Source of the DNA: Actinophytocola sp036402745
Lineage (GTDB): Bacteria > Actinomycetota > Actinomycetes > Mycobacteriales > Pseudonocardiaceae
Direction: 5' to 3'
Length of the DNA stretch: 64,000 nucleotides
Assembly: GCF_036402745.1 (NCBI RefSeq)
Contig: NZ_DASWSJ010000113.1
Span: 50,320-114,319 of the forward strand
In this document: piece by piece, positions 7,810 to 16,300 of the stretch
How positions within the stretch are numbered: position 1 is the stretch's first letter
Layout of the letters: the number at the start of each line of letters is the position of its first letter
Notes under the pieces: generated by a model
Database searches by the model: none
Told to the model about the DNA's origin: nothing
The model's input: the letters and a program-made list of their open reading frames with translations, nothing else
Position numbers and translations under genes: made by a program

Positions 7810-8798
7810 TGGACCTGCCGATCCTGGCCGACAGCGTGCGGCTGGCCGACGACGGCGTGCACATCCTCGACCGGCGGGTGTTCCCGGCGCGGCGGGAGTG
7901 GGTGCGCTGCGCGACGGTGGAGGAGGTGGCCACGGCGATCGAGGACATGGTCACCCAGTCGTCCGGGCCGTACTTCGCCGCGCTGTGGGCGATGGTGCTC
8001 GCCGCCCGCGAGGCCGAGCACGAGCCCGAACCGCTGGCCTACCTCGAGCGGGCGGGCGAGCGGCTGATCGCCACCCGGCGGACCAACAACCACCTCCGCA
8101 AGGCCGTGCACGCCGTGTTGTCCACTGTGGACGAGAACGACCTCGTCGGGTCCGCGCTCGCCGGCGCGCGGGCGGGCGACGAGCGCTACCGGTCGCGCAG
8201 CCGCGCGCTCGGCGCGTTCACCGCCGACCTGCTGCCGGCCAACAGTTCCGTGCTCACCCACTGCTGGGCCGACCTCTACCTGGTCGAGCTGGTGGCGGCC
8301 GCGCGCCGGGCCGGCAAGACCCTCGCGTTCCACTGCACCGAGACCCGCCCGTACCTGCAGGGTGCCCGGCTGACCGCGGAGACCCTGGCCGAGCTGGGGG
8401 TGGAGACCACGCTGATCACCGACGGGACGGGTGCCGCCGTGCTCGCCGCGGGCCGGGTCGACACGCTGGTCACCGCCGCGGACCGGGTCACGATGGACGG
8501 TCACGTGGTGAACAAGATCGGCACGCTCGGGCTCGCGGTCGCCGCGCACGCCTACGACGTGCCGTTCCTGGCCATGGTCCAGGCACCGGACCGGCTCGCG
8601 CCGACCGCGGCCGACGTGCCGATCGAGTACCGGGCGGGCGCCGAGGTGCTCACCGCGGCAGGCGTCGTGCATCCGGGGATCCGTGGTCACTACCCGGCCT
8701 TCGACGTCACCCCACCGCGGTTCGTCACCACGGTGGTCACCGACCGGGGCGCGTTCGACCCGCACGCGCTGGCCGGCTACTACGAGGAGGAGCCGTGA
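7809..8798 (+). CDS. mtnA: Methylthioribose-1-phosphate isomerase-like protein (eIF2B/MtnA family)
   Basis: The protein is predicted to convert methylthioribose-1-phosphate to methylthioribulose-1-phosphate, the first step after nucleoside cleavage. It has 329 residues. The eIF2B-like core contains LTHC with the catalytic Cys at residue 152, TRPYLQGARLTAETL, and AADRVTMDGHVVNKIGT with the catalytic Asp at residue 225. The N-terminal RGAPAIG-type motif of classical MtnA is not recognisable; the corresponding stretch reads VTQSSGPYFAALWAM. It may therefore be a divergent MtnA or an isomerase for a similar 5-deoxy sugar phosphate. TGATG overlap with the upstream gene and GTGA overlap with mtnC. 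Confidence 0.82.
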   Translation: MDLPILADSVRLADDGVHILDRRVFPARREWVRCATVEEVATAIEDMVTQSSGPYFAALWAMVLAAREAEHEPEPLAYLERAGERLIATRRTNNHLRKAVHAVLSTVDENDLVGSALAGARAGDERYRSRSRALGAFTADLLPANSSVLTHCWADLYLVELVAAARRAGKTLAFHCTETRPYLQGARLTAETLAELGVETTLITDGTGAAVLAAGRVDTLVTAADRVTMDGHVVNKIGTLGLAVAAHAYDVPFLAMVQAPDRLAPTAADVPIEYRAGAEVLTAAGVVHPGIRGHYPAFDVTPPRFVTTVVTDRGAFDPHALAGYYEEEP

Positions 8799-9505
8799 CG
8801 ATCGCCGCCGACTGGGTGGTCCTCGACATCGAGGGCACGCTCACCGCCACGAGCCAGGTGCACGTCGTGCTCTACGACTACGCCCGGCCCCGGCTCGGCC
8901 CGTGGGTCGACGAGCACGGCGACGACCCGGAGGTCGCGGCCGCGGTCGCGGAGATCCGCGCGCTGGGCGGGCTGAGCCCGTCGGCCGGCACCGGCGAGGT
9001 CGTCGCGGTGCTGCACGGGTGGATGGACGCCGACCAGAAGATCGCCCCGCTGAAGACGTTGCAGGGCCTGGTCTGGCAGCGCGGCTACGCGGCAGGTGAG
9101 CTGACGACCGAGTTCTTCCCGGACGTCGCCCCGGCGCTGCGGAGCTGGCGCGGCGCGGGGCTGCGGCTGGCGGTGTTCTCCTCGGGCTCGGTCGCCGGCC
9201 AGGTCGCGTCGTTCTCGCGGACCACCGACGGCGACGTGACTGACCTGTTCGACGGCCACTTCGACACGGTCAACGCCGGGCCGAAGAAGGAGGAGCCGTC
9301 GTACCGGGCCATCGTGGCGGCACTCGGCGCGGACCCCGCCCGGGTGGTGTTCCTCTCCGACGTGCCGGCCGAGCTGCACGCCGCCGCGGCCGCCGGCTGG
9401 CAGACCGTCGGCGTGGCCCGCCCCGGCGAGCCGTTCGGCGACGCCGACTTCGGTCCACACCGGACGGTCGCGACGTTCGAGGAGCTGGCGGTGGTGATGG
9501 CATGA
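8795..9505 (+). CDS. mtnC: Acireductone synthase (enolase-phosphatase)
   Basis: This HAD-superfamily bifunctional enzyme enolises and dephosphorylates 2,3-diketo-5-methylthiopentyl-1-phosphate to acireductone. It has 236 residues. HAD motif I is LDIEGTLTATSQVHVVLYDY near residue 10, with the Asp-Ile-Glu signature typical of MtnC. Motif II is VFSSGSVAGQ near residue 128, the substrate loop has GPKKEEPSY near residue 165, and motif IV is VVFLSDVPAE near residue 185. It starts with GTG in a GTGA overlap with mtnA and its stop overlaps the mtnB ATG. Gene order mtnA-mtnC-mtnB-mtnD gives the complete route from the isomerase product to the keto acid of methionine. Confidence 0.93.
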   Translation: MTIAADWVVLDIEGTLTATSQVHVVLYDYARPRLGPWVDEHGDDPEVAAAVAEIRALGGLSPSAGTGEVVAVLHGWMDADQKIAPLKTLQGLVWQRGYAAGELTTEFFPDVAPALRSWRGAGLRLAVFSSGSVAGQVASFSRTTDGDVTDLFDGHFDTVNAGPKKEEPSYRAIVAALGADPARVVFLSDVPAELHAAAAAGWQTVGVARPGEPFGDADFGPHRTVATFEELAVVMA

Positions 9506-10116
9506 CGGTTTTGGTGGAAGCCGGCCGGGCGCTTGCCGCGGAGGCCGCCAGGTACGCCGCGATGGGCTGGATGCGGGGCACCTCGGGCAACCTGTCCGTG
9601 ACGCTGGAGCGGGACCCGCTGCGGCTGGCGGTCACCGCGAGTGGGCTGGACAAGGGGGAGCTGGCCGAGGACGACGTGGTGGTGGTCGACGAGGCCGGCG
9701 CCGCGGTGTCGGCCGGCGTGCCGTCCGCGGAGGCGGGGCTGCACGCGCGGATCGCCGCGGTCGCCGGGGCCGGCGCGGTGGTGCACGTGCACGCGCTCGC
9801 CCCGGTGCTGGCCGCGCAGCGGTGGCCGGGTGGGGTGCCGCTGCGGGACCTGGAGATGCTCAAGGGGTTCGGCCGGGCCGCGCACGACGACCTCGTCACC
9901 GTCCCGGTGATCGGCAACGGCCAGGACATGCGGGTGCTCGGCGACGCGTTCGAGCGCACCTACCGGGCGGACACGCCGGCGCTGATCGTGGCCCGGCACG
10001 GCGTCTACGTGTGGGGCGCGGACCTGCGCCAGGCCCGGCACCGGCTCGAATGCCTGGAATGGTTGCTCAGGTTCGCCGTCGGGACGAGTATCGACGGTGC
10101 GGAAAGGGGACTGTGA
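9502..10116 (+). CDS. mtnB: Methylthioribulose-1-phosphate dehydratase
   Basis: This class II aldolase/adducin-fold zinc enzyme dehydrates methylthioribulose-1-phosphate to the 2,3-diketo intermediate. It has 204 residues. MRGTSGNLSV near residue 25 is the phosphate-binding start, VVHVHALAP near residue 93 has the metal-binding His-x-His pair, and LIVARHGVYVWG near residue 160 carries the third His. DLRQARHRLECLEWLLR forms the characteristic C-terminal helix of MtnB. The start overlaps mtnC (ATGA). The stop shares bases with the mtnD start, which is preceded by GGAAAGGGG. Confidence 0.93.
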   Translation: MTVLVEAGRALAAEAARYAAMGWMRGTSGNLSVTLERDPLRLAVTASGLDKGELAEDDVVVVDEAGAAVSAGVPSAEAGLHARIAAVAGAGAVVHVHALAPVLAAQRWPGGVPLRDLEMLKGFGRAAHDDLVTVPVIGNGQDMRVLGDAFERTYRADTPALIVARHGVYVWGADLRQARHRLECLEWLLRFAVGTSIDGAERGL

Positions 10117-10691
10117 TGACGCTGCTTACCGTGTGGGCCGACGACGATCCCGACATCGCCCTCGTCCACACCGAGGACGGCGACGAGATCGCCGCCGAGC
10201 TCAAGCGGCTCGGCGTGCGGTTCGACCGCTGGCCGGTGGTCGAGGGGCTGCCCGCCGAGCCGACCTCCGACGAGGTTCTCGCCGCGTACGCCGAGCACGT
10301 GCGACGGGTGGTCGACACCGAGGGCTACGTGCTCGTCGACGCCCTGTACCTCACGCCGTCCGACGACCCCGAGTGGGCCGCGAAGGCCGGGGAGGCGCGG
10401 CAGAAGTTCCTCGCCGAGCACACCCACGACGACGACGAGGACCGCTTCTTCGCCCGCGGCGCCGGCGCTTTCTACCTGCACGTCGACGGCAAGGTGTACG
10501 CGGTGCTGTGCGAGGCGGGCGACCTGCTGAGCGTGCCCGCCAACACGACGCACTGGTTCGACATGGGCACCCGGCCCGACTACGTGGCCATCCGGTTCTT
10601 CCACGACGACGAAGGCTGGGTGGGCAACTTCACCGGCGACCGGCCCGCCGACTCCTTCGCCGACTTCGACACGCTCGTGGCAACAAGGTAG
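10116..10691 (+). CDS. mtnD: Acireductone dioxygenase
   Basis: This cupin metalloenzyme oxidises acireductone. With iron it gives 4-methylthio-2-oxobutyrate and formate; with nickel it gives methylthiopropionate, formate and CO. It has 191 residues. The metal site is EHTHDDDEDRFF near residue 105 (His, His, Glu) and NTTHWFDMG near residue 142 (His). GAGAFYLHVDGKVYAVLCE and GDLLSVPA lie between them. It is the last gene of the operon and closes the pathway to the methionine keto acid; the transaminase must be elsewhere. Length and motifs are standard for the ARD family. Confidence 0.95.
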   Translation: MTLLTVWADDDPDIALVHTEDGDEIAAELKRLGVRFDRWPVVEGLPAEPTSDEVLAAYAEHVRRVVDTEGYVLVDALYLTPSDDPEWAAKAGEARQKFLAEHTHDDDEDRFFARGAGAFYLHVDGKVYAVLCEAGDLLSVPANTTHWFDMGTRPDYVAIRFFHDDEGWVGNFTGDRPADSFADFDTLVATR

Positions 10692-10717
10692 GCGCGAAGG
10701 GCCGGGCGAGCGTGCGC

Positions 10718-10894
10718 ATGAACCGCGATCCCCTTGGCACCGCGGCGAAGTGGCGTGCGCTGGCCGCCGCGAAGAGCCTGTCCATCCGCGACCTGATGAT
10801 CGAGGTCAGCTCCCGGCAGGCGTTCGTCGGCTCGCGGCCGGCGGTCGGCTGCGCCGCCGAGAAACGTGGGCGAACCTTCCTTGACGGCGCCTAG
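10718..10894 (+). CDS. Unrecognised 58-residue open frame after mtnD
   Basis: An ATG 26 bases after mtnD opens a frame of 58 codons, MNRDPLGTAAKWRALAAAKS and on, ending GRTFLDGA. There is no clear Shine-Dalgarno and I recognise no family. Its TAG shares the tetranucleotide CTAG with the stop codon of the convergent chromate transporter gene. It could be a small operon member, a decayed gene tail or chance. Confidence 0.25.
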   Translation: MNRDPLGTAAKWRALAAAKSLSIRDLMIEVSSRQAFVGSRPAVGCAAEKRGRTFLDGA

Positions 10895-12258
10895 GCGACG
10901 GGCAGGCCGAGCAGCGCGGCCGCGGCGCCGAGGCCCGCGCAGACCGCCAGGATCCGCAGCATCGGCCAGCGCAGGGCGAACACCAGCACCAGCGCGATCG
11001 CGGTGATCGCGGCGGCGACCGGGCGGAAGTCGGTCAGTACCGGCAACGCCAGGTGCAGCGGGCCGAGGTCGTGCGTCCGGATCGTGCTGAACAGCGTGTG
11101 CAGCGCGAAGTAGAGCGCGAGGTTGGCGATGACGCCGACCACCGCGGCGGTGATGCCGGTGAGCGCGGCGGACAGGACCTTGTTGTGCCGCAGGCGTTCC
11201 ACGTACGGCGCGCCCAGCAGGATGAACAGGAAGCACGGCACGAACGTCACCCACGTGGTGAGCAGCGCGCCGAGCACGCCGGCCACCCAGGGGTCGAGCC
11301 CGCCCGGGTTGGCGTAGGCGCCGAGGAACGCGACGAACTGCACGACCATGATCAGTGGCCCGGGGGTGGACTCGGCCAGCGCGAGCCCGCGGACCATGTC
11401 GCCCGCCGAGAGCCAGCCGTACACCTCGACCGCGCGCTGGGCGACGAACGCGAGGACCGCGTAGGCGCCACCGAAGGTGACGAGCGCGGTGCCCGAGAAG
11501 AACCAGCCCTGCGTGGTGAGCGTGCTGCCGGCGCCGGTGAGCACGGCGACGGCCAGGATCGGCGCCGCCCAGACCAGCAGGCCGACCGCGAGGACGGTGA
11601 GGCTCCGGCGGGCGGAGGGCGGCTCGTCGTGCAGCGCGTCGTCGGAGATCAGCGGCGCCGGCTCGTCATCGGTGGGCCGCTTGTCGGCGGGGGTGGCCAC
11701 GGCGCCGGGCGCGAACCGGCCCAGCGCCCAGCCGATCGCCGCCGCGGCCGCGATGACGGCCGGGAACGGGACCCCGAACAGGACCAGCGCGACGAACGCG
11801 CCGGCGGCGACCGCGACCAGGGCCCGGCCGCGCAGCGCCCGCCGGCCGACCCGCACGACGGCCTGGGCCACGATCGCGACCACCGCCGGGGCCAGGCCGG
11901 CGAACACGGCGGTGACCGCGGTGGTGTCGCCGAAGGCCACGTAGATCGCGGACAGCGCGAGCAGGGCGAGCATGCCCGGCAGGACGAACAGGCTGCCCGC
12001 GATGAGCGCGCCGCGGCGGCCGTTGAGCAGCCAGCCGACGTAGGTGGCGAGCTGCTGGGCCTCCGGGCCGGGCAGGAGCATGCAGTAGTTCAGCGCGTGG
12101 AGGAACCGCTGCTGGCCGATCCAGCGCTTCTCCTCGACGAGCGTGCGCTGCATGACCGCGATCTGGCCGGCCGGGCCGCCGAAGGTCTGCAGCGAGATCA
12201 GGAACCACGCCTTGGTCGCCGTGCGCAGCGGGATGACGTCCCGGGTCTCGGTGTCCAC
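10891..12258 (-). CDS. chrA: Chromate transporter, fused two-domain ChrA type
   Basis: This integral membrane protein of the CHR superfamily is predicted to export chromate by ion coupling. It has 455 residues. The two homologous halves are visible: FLISLQTFGGPAGQIAVMQRTL near residue 15 and FFSGTALVTFGGAYAVLAFV with ALAESTPGPLIMVV near residues 245-300. About ten hydrophobic segments follow a short N-terminus. I chose the GTG at 12258 (MDTETRDVIPLR), because earlier in-frame starts would run through the tRNA-Cys gene. The Shine-Dalgarno is weak. Specificity for chromate is assumed from the family. Confidence 0.88.
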   Translation of the reverse strand: MDTETRDVIPLRTATKAWFLISLQTFGGPAGQIAVMQRTLVEEKRWIGQQRFLHALNYCMLLPGPEAQQLATYVGWLLNGRRGALIAGSLFVLPGMLALLALSAIYVAFGDTTAVTAVFAGLAPAVVAIVAQAVVRVGRRALRGRALVAVAAGAFVALVLFGVPFPAVIAAAAAIGWALGRFAPGAVATPADKRPTDDEPAPLISDDALHDEPPSARRSLTVLAVGLLVWAAPILAVAVLTGAGSTLTTQGWFFSGTALVTFGGAYAVLAFVAQRAVEVYGWLSAGDMVRGLALAESTPGPLIMVVQFVAFLGAYANPGGLDPWVAGVLGALLTTWVTFVPCFLFILLGAPYVERLRHNKVLSAALTGITAAVVGVIANLALYFALHTLFSTIRTHDLGPLHLALPVLTDFRPVAAAITAIALVLVFALRWPMLRILAVCAGLGAAAALLGLPVA

Positions 12259-12343
12259 CCGCTGAATGTAACCGTGGTCGCATCCGGCCGGCGTCCACAT
12301 CGACCGGGCCGCGCCGCCAGGTCCCGCGGCTGACCCCTTTTCG

Positions 12344-12414
12344 AGGCGAAGACGGGATTCGAACCCGCGTGGAGGGCTTTGCAGGCCCCTGCCTGTCCTC
12401 TCGGCCACTTCGCC
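12344..12414 (-). tRNA. tRNA-Cys (anticodon GCA)
   Basis: The reverse strand folds as a cloverleaf. The acceptor stem pairs GGCGAAG with CTTCGCC. The D-arm is GTGGCCGAGAGG, the anticodon arm has CTGCAAA giving anticodon GCA, and the T-arm carries GGGTTCGAATCCC. The discriminator base is U, as usual for tRNA-Cys, and CCA is not encoded. It lies in the 331-base gap between the chromate transporter and the DUF3574 gene. I see no second RNA gene in the remaining 12415-12589 stretch. Confidence 0.96.
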
Positions 12415-12589
12415 ACGTCCGGCCGTGGCCGGTACGTGCCGATAGGACACTGCTCCTCGCCGATGGCACGGTCAACCGGGTTGCCGCGTGGTCCCGGAGA
12501 GTGAGAAGTCGCGTTGGCACAACGCTTTCCCGCGTAACATCGGCGCCGACGGCGCGCCCGGGGGACGCGCCGCCGGGGCGGGGGAGCGG

Positions 12590-13024
12590 TCAGAAGGAGA
12601 CGCGCTCGGTGCTGTCCGCGCGCAGCACCGACTCCTGCGCGAACTGGCTCTTGTAGTCGGTGCGGATCTCCTCGATCTCCCGGTTCGCCTGCCGGTCGCC
12701 GTACGGGTACAGGATGATCAGCAGGTAGGAGTCCTCCTTGCCGCCCATCCACTGGCCGTGCACCTCGGCCCAGGTCAGCCCGTCCGGGAAGGCCGGCGTG
12801 ACCTCCTTGTCGAGGAACAGCTCGAACTCCGCCGGGGTGATCACGCCGCCGTCGGGCGTGCTGCCCCCGAAGAACAGCTCGGTGCGCTTGTAGGCGTCCC
12901 CAGGGACGGCGGTGGCGTCGGTGGCGGTGGTGTCGGGCGCGGCGGAGGCCGCGGTCCCGGCGCCGGTCAGGCCCAGCACGAGGGCGGTGACCATGCCCGC
13001 GATGGCGGTGCGTCGTGTCGTCAT
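12590..13024 (-). CDS. Secreted DUF3574 protein
   Basis: This is a 144-residue exported protein of unknown function. A Sec signal peptide (MTTRRTAIAGMVTALVLGLT, with AASA before the likely cleavage near residue 29) precedes one DUF3574 domain. The domain motifs YKRTELFFGGSTPDGGVITP near residue 45 and FLDKEVTPAFPDGLTW near residue 70 are typical. The start at 13024 puts Arg-Arg directly before the hydrophobic core; an in-frame ATG nine codons upstream is possible. It is divergent from the molybdenum hydroxylase genes, with 170 bases between. Confidence 0.82.
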   Translation of the reverse strand: MTTRRTAIAGMVTALVLGLTGAGTAASAAPDTTATDATAVPGDAYKRTELFFGGSTPDGGVITPAEFELFLDKEVTPAFPDGLTWAEVHGQWMGGKEDSYLLIILYPYGDRQANREIEEIRTDYKSQFAQESVLRADSTERVSF

Positions 13025-13037
13025 GGGCTCATTCAAC

Positions 13038-13052
13038 TGTGCGCGACGCACA
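13038..13052. promoter_or_regulatory. Palindrome TGTGCG-CGA-CGCACA upstream of the DUF3574 gene
   Basis: A perfect 6-3-6 inverted repeat lies just upstream of the DUF3574 start, in the divergent gap before the molybdenum hydroxylase genes. Its position fits an operator, but no regulator gene is adjacent. Confidence 0.35.
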
Positions 13053-13194
13053 ATCGGATTAGCCCAAACGTAGGCGTGGCGTTCATTCTCGTGGCCCTAC
13101 GTGCCGTGACACACTTCGCTCGACTGCTCCGTACCGCCACTGACCTGCCACTCAGCGTGCCCGCACGGCGTGAGGGTGAGAGGACCGACCCCCT

Positions 13195-15528
13195 ATGGCA
13201 CAACAACGTCGTTTGCCGACCGAGGACCCCGCCGGCACGTCCAGGGACGTCGGCCGCCGGACGTTCCTCGGGTACCTGCTCGCCGCACCCACCCTCGCCG
13301 CCGGCGTGTCGATGGCCGGCGTCGCGCTCGGCGGGGGTCAGGCCGAGGCGGCCGTCCCGTCGCTGCCGCAGCCGGCCGACCTCTTCGACCTCGGCGACCT
13401 CCAGAACCTGGCCGCGCTGCCCACGTCCGGCCTCATCGCCGTCCAGGTCAACGAGGACGGCACCGCGTCGTTCGCCCTGCACCGCACCGAGGTCGGCCAG
13501 GGCATCGCCACCGCCGTCGCCATGATGATCGCCGAGGAGCTGGACCTGCCGCTGGAGAAGGTCCGGGTCACCCTGGCCGACGCCCGCCCGGAGCTGATGA
13601 TGAACCAGCTCACCGGCGGCTCGAACTCGGTGCGCAGCATCTACACCCCGGTGCGGACGGCGGCGGCCATCGCGCGCGAGCAGCTGGTGCGCACCGCGGC
13701 GGCGCGGTGGAACGTGCCCGCCGCGGAGATCACCACCAGCAACGGCGTGCTGTCCCACGGCGGCGGGCGCAGCGCCACCTACGGCTCGCTCGCCAAGGCC
13801 GCGGCCAGCCCGACGACGGTCCAGGTGTCCGTGCGGCTCAAGGCCGCCGCGGACTTCACGGTCATCGGCACCCCGCGCAACCGGCTCGACGCCCGCGACA
13901 TCGTCACCGGCCGCAAGACCTTCGGCATGGACCTGCGGGTGCCCGGCGCGAAGCCGTGCATGGTGCGCCGGCCGCCGACGATCAACGGCACGGTCCGGTC
14001 GGTGCGCAACGCGGCCGCGGTGCGGGCCATGCCCGGCATCACCGACGTCGCGGTGATCACCTACGGCGTCGCGGTCCGCGGCGACACCTTCGGCCAGTGC
14101 GTCGACGCGTTGCGCGCGCTGGACGTCGTGTGGGGTCCCGGCACGGTCGACGGCGAGTCCGACGCCACCGTGCGCGCCAAGCTGAAGGCCGCCCAGCTGC
14201 CGCTCGCGGTGCCGCCGCTCGGCGCGCTGTCGGTCGAGGGCGAGTTCACCTTCGCCTTCGCCAGCAACGCGCCGCTCGAGCCGGACAACGCGATCGCCGA
14301 CGTGCGTCCCGACCGCGCCGAGATCTGGTCGACGCTGAAGGTCCCGATCGACGCGAAGCAGGACATCGCCCGCCAGCTCGGGCTGCCGCAGGACAAGGTC
14401 GTCGTCCACGTGGTCACCGGCGGCGGGTCCTTCGGCCGGCACCTGTTCCACAACGTGGCCGCCGAGGCCGCGGAGATCTCGCAGAAGATGGGCAAGCCGG
14501 TCAAGCTGTCCTGGACCCGCACCGACGACTTCCGGCAGGGCCGTACCCACCCGATGTCGATCTCCCGGGTCCGCGCGACGCACCTGCTCGGCAACGTGCT
14601 CACCTACGAGCAGCGCCACGCCAGCACCCAGACCGACTTCAGCCACGGCCTCGGCGAGATGATCACCTCGACCGCGGCGGAGCTGCCGATCGGCGGCAAC
14701 CTCAGCTTCGCCGAGGCGATCTTCCAGCTGACCCAGTCGGTGCCGTACAACTTCGGCGTCGTCACCCAGCTGCTCAACGAGGTCCCGCTGAAGTTCAACA
14801 CCGGCAGCATGCGCAACATCTACTCGCCCAACGTCACCTGCGCGCGGGAGCTGATGGTCGACAAGCTCGCCGCGAAGCTCGGCAAGGACCCGGTGGCCTT
14901 CCGCCGCGAGTTCCTCAAGGACGAGCGGCTGCGCGCGGTGATGGAGCGGGCCGTCCAGGTTGGACAGTGGGGTCGGACGCTGCCGAAGGGTGTGGCGCAG
15001 GGACTCGGTCTGCACGCCGAGTACCGCGGCGCGGTCGCCACGCTGGTCGAGATCGACTGCCGGCCGGAGACGGTGAACCGCACGATCCCCGACGCGGTCA
15101 CCGGCCCGCGCGTCACCAAGGCGACGGTCGTGGTCGACGCCGGGCTCCCGATCAACCCACGCGGCCTCGAGGCGCAGATGATCGGCGGCCTCAACGACGC
15201 GATCGCGCTGGCGCTCACGTCGAGCCTGCACATGAAGGACGGCATCCCGCTGGAAGGCAGCTGGGACAACTACTTCTACACCCGGCAGTGGAACACGCCG
15301 CCGGAGGTGCAGGTGGTCGTCATGCCGCCGACGACGGGCAACCCGAGCGGCGCGGGCGAGCTCGGCGTCGCGCCGAGCTTCGCCGCGGTCGCGTGCGCCT
15401 ACGCCCGCGCCACCGGGACGATGCCGACGAGCTTCCCGATCAACCACGGCACGCTCAGCTTCGAGCCGTACCCGCTGCAGCCGTCCACCCCGCAGTCGCC
15501 GACCAACGGCCTCGACTCCGCCTTCTGA
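13195..15528 (+). CDS. Molybdopterin-binding large subunit, isoquinoline 1-oxidoreductase type, Tat-exported
   Basis: This is the catalytic molybdenum subunit (777 residues) of a two-subunit hydroxylase of the xanthine oxidase family, acting outside the membrane on N-heterocycles or aldehydes. The N-terminus has a twin-arginine signal, VGRRTFLGYLLAAPTLAAGV. Later marks are the Mo-cofactor segments TEVGQGIATAVAMMIAEEL near residue 100, GGGSFGRHLFHNVAAEAAEI near residue 405, and GAGELGVAPSFAAVACAYA near the end, which supplies the catalytic Glu. There is no separate FAD subunit, matching the isoquinoline oxidoreductase group. The 2Fe-2S subunit follows 12 bases downstream. Substrate is unknown. 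Confidence 0.88.
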   Translation: MAQQRRLPTEDPAGTSRDVGRRTFLGYLLAAPTLAAGVSMAGVALGGGQAEAAVPSLPQPADLFDLGDLQNLAALPTSGLIAVQVNEDGTASFALHRTEVGQGIATAVAMMIAEELDLPLEKVRVTLADARPELMMNQLTGGSNSVRSIYTPVRTAAAIAREQLVRTAAARWNVPAAEITTSNGVLSHGGGRSATYGSLAKAAASPTTVQVSVRLKAAADFTVIGTPRNRLDARDIVTGRKTFGMDLRVPGAKPCMVRRPPTINGTVRSVRNAAAVRAMPGITDVAVITYGVAVRGDTFGQCVDALRALDVVWGPGTVDGESDATVRAKLKAAQLPLAVPPLGALSVEGEFTFAFASNAPLEPDNAIADVRPDRAEIWSTLKVPIDAKQDIARQLGLPQDKVVVHVVTGGGSFGRHLFHNVAAEAAEISQKMGKPVKLSWTRTDDFRQGRTHPMSISRVRATHLLGNVLTYEQRHASTQTDFSHGLGEMITSTAAELPIGGNLSFAEAIFQLTQSVPYNFGVVTQLLNEVPLKFNTGSMRNIYSPNVTCARELMVDKLAAKLGKDPVAFRREFLKDERLRAVMERAVQVGQWGRTLPKGVAQGLGLHAEYRGAVATLVEIDCRPETVNRTIPDAVTGPRVTKATVVVDAGLPINPRGLEAQMIGGLNDAIALALTSSLHMKDGIPLEGSWDNYFYTRQWNTPPEVQVVVMPPTTGNPSGAGELGVAPSFAAVACAYARATGTMPTSFPINHGTLSFEPYPLQPSTPQSPTNGLDSAF

Positions 15529-15540
15529 GGAGGCTTTCCG

Positions 15541-16016
15541 TGCCGCAACACACGTTCAAGCTCAACGGCACCCAGGTCACCGTCGACGTCGCCGACGACG
15601 TGCGGCTGCTGTGGGTGCTGCGCGACATCCTCGGGGTCACCGGGCCGAAGTACGGCTGCGGGCTCAACGTCTGCAAGTCCTGCACCTCGCACATCAACGG
15701 CAAGGCGTTCAACCCGTGCTCGGTGCCGGTCTCGCAGATCAAGCCGACCGACGAGATCACCACGATCGAGGGCCTGCCGGACACCGTCGGCCGCGACCTG
15801 CACCCGATGCAGGAGGCGTGGCTGGACAAGGACGTCTCGCAGTGCGGCTACTGCCAGCCGGGGCAGATCATGGCCGCGGTGGCGCTGGTGCGGAAGGTCA
15901 AGGCGGAGGGCCGCGAGATCACCGACGCCGACATCGACCAGCTGCGCAACATCTGCCGGTGCGGCACGTACACCCGGATCCGCGCGGCCATCAAGGACGG
16001 CGCCCAGCGCATGTGA
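15541..16016 (+). CDS. 2Fe-2S small subunit of the molybdenum hydroxylase
   Basis: This 158-residue electron-transfer subunit passes electrons from the molybdenum centre of the preceding gene product. A plant-type ferredoxin domain carries GCGLNVCKSCTSHINGKAF, then a fourth Cys (NPCSV), for cluster II. The C-terminal helical domain has QCGYCQPGQIMAA and NICRCGTYTRIRAAI for cluster I. A Lys replaces the usual Gly after the second Cys. It starts with GTG preceded by GAGGAGG. It has no signal peptide, so it probably travels through the Tat pore together with the large subunit. A strong terminator-like hairpin follows. Confidence 0.92.
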
Positions 16017-16052
16017 CCTGCCCACCGCGCCGCTGATTCGCCACCCTTTTCC

Positions 16053-16089
16053 CGGCTCCCGCCGCCCCGTTTCGGGGCCGCGGGAGCCG
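16053..16089 (+). terminator. Terminator hairpin after the molybdenum hydroxylase genes
   Basis: A long stem with arms 16053-16069 and 16073-16089 (CGGCTCCCG...CGGGAGCCG) closes on a TTT loop, with one small internal mismatch. It lies 36 bases after the small-subunit stop. There is no U-run, as is common in GC-rich actinomycetes. Confidence 0.75.
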
Positions 16090-16101
16090 TGTTGCGCTCC
16101 T

Positions 16102-16145
16102 GACTTACTCAAGTCGGAAAATTTCTTAACCTCGTCAAGATCTTG
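16102..16145. promoter_or_regulatory. AT-richer promoter region of the glucanase gene with two small palindromes
   Basis: The gap before the GH87 gene turns noticeably AT-rich and holds GACTT-ACTC-AAGTC (16102-16115) and CAAGATCTTG (16136-16145). These may be regulator sites for a carbohydrate-responsive gene. No matching regulator adjoins, and the rest of the gap to 16300 shows nothing else. Confidence 0.35.
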
Positions 16146-16300
16146 CGACAAGGTCGCATGCTGTTGCATCCTGGTAACCGCTCAGTGACGCGTCTACGAC
16201 ACCCTGCCCACCGTCACCACCGTCACCCAGCCCTGACCCACCGAACCGGCGCCCGCCCGTCGGTGACCCCGGCCTGCCCTGCGACAGAACAGAAGGCGCC

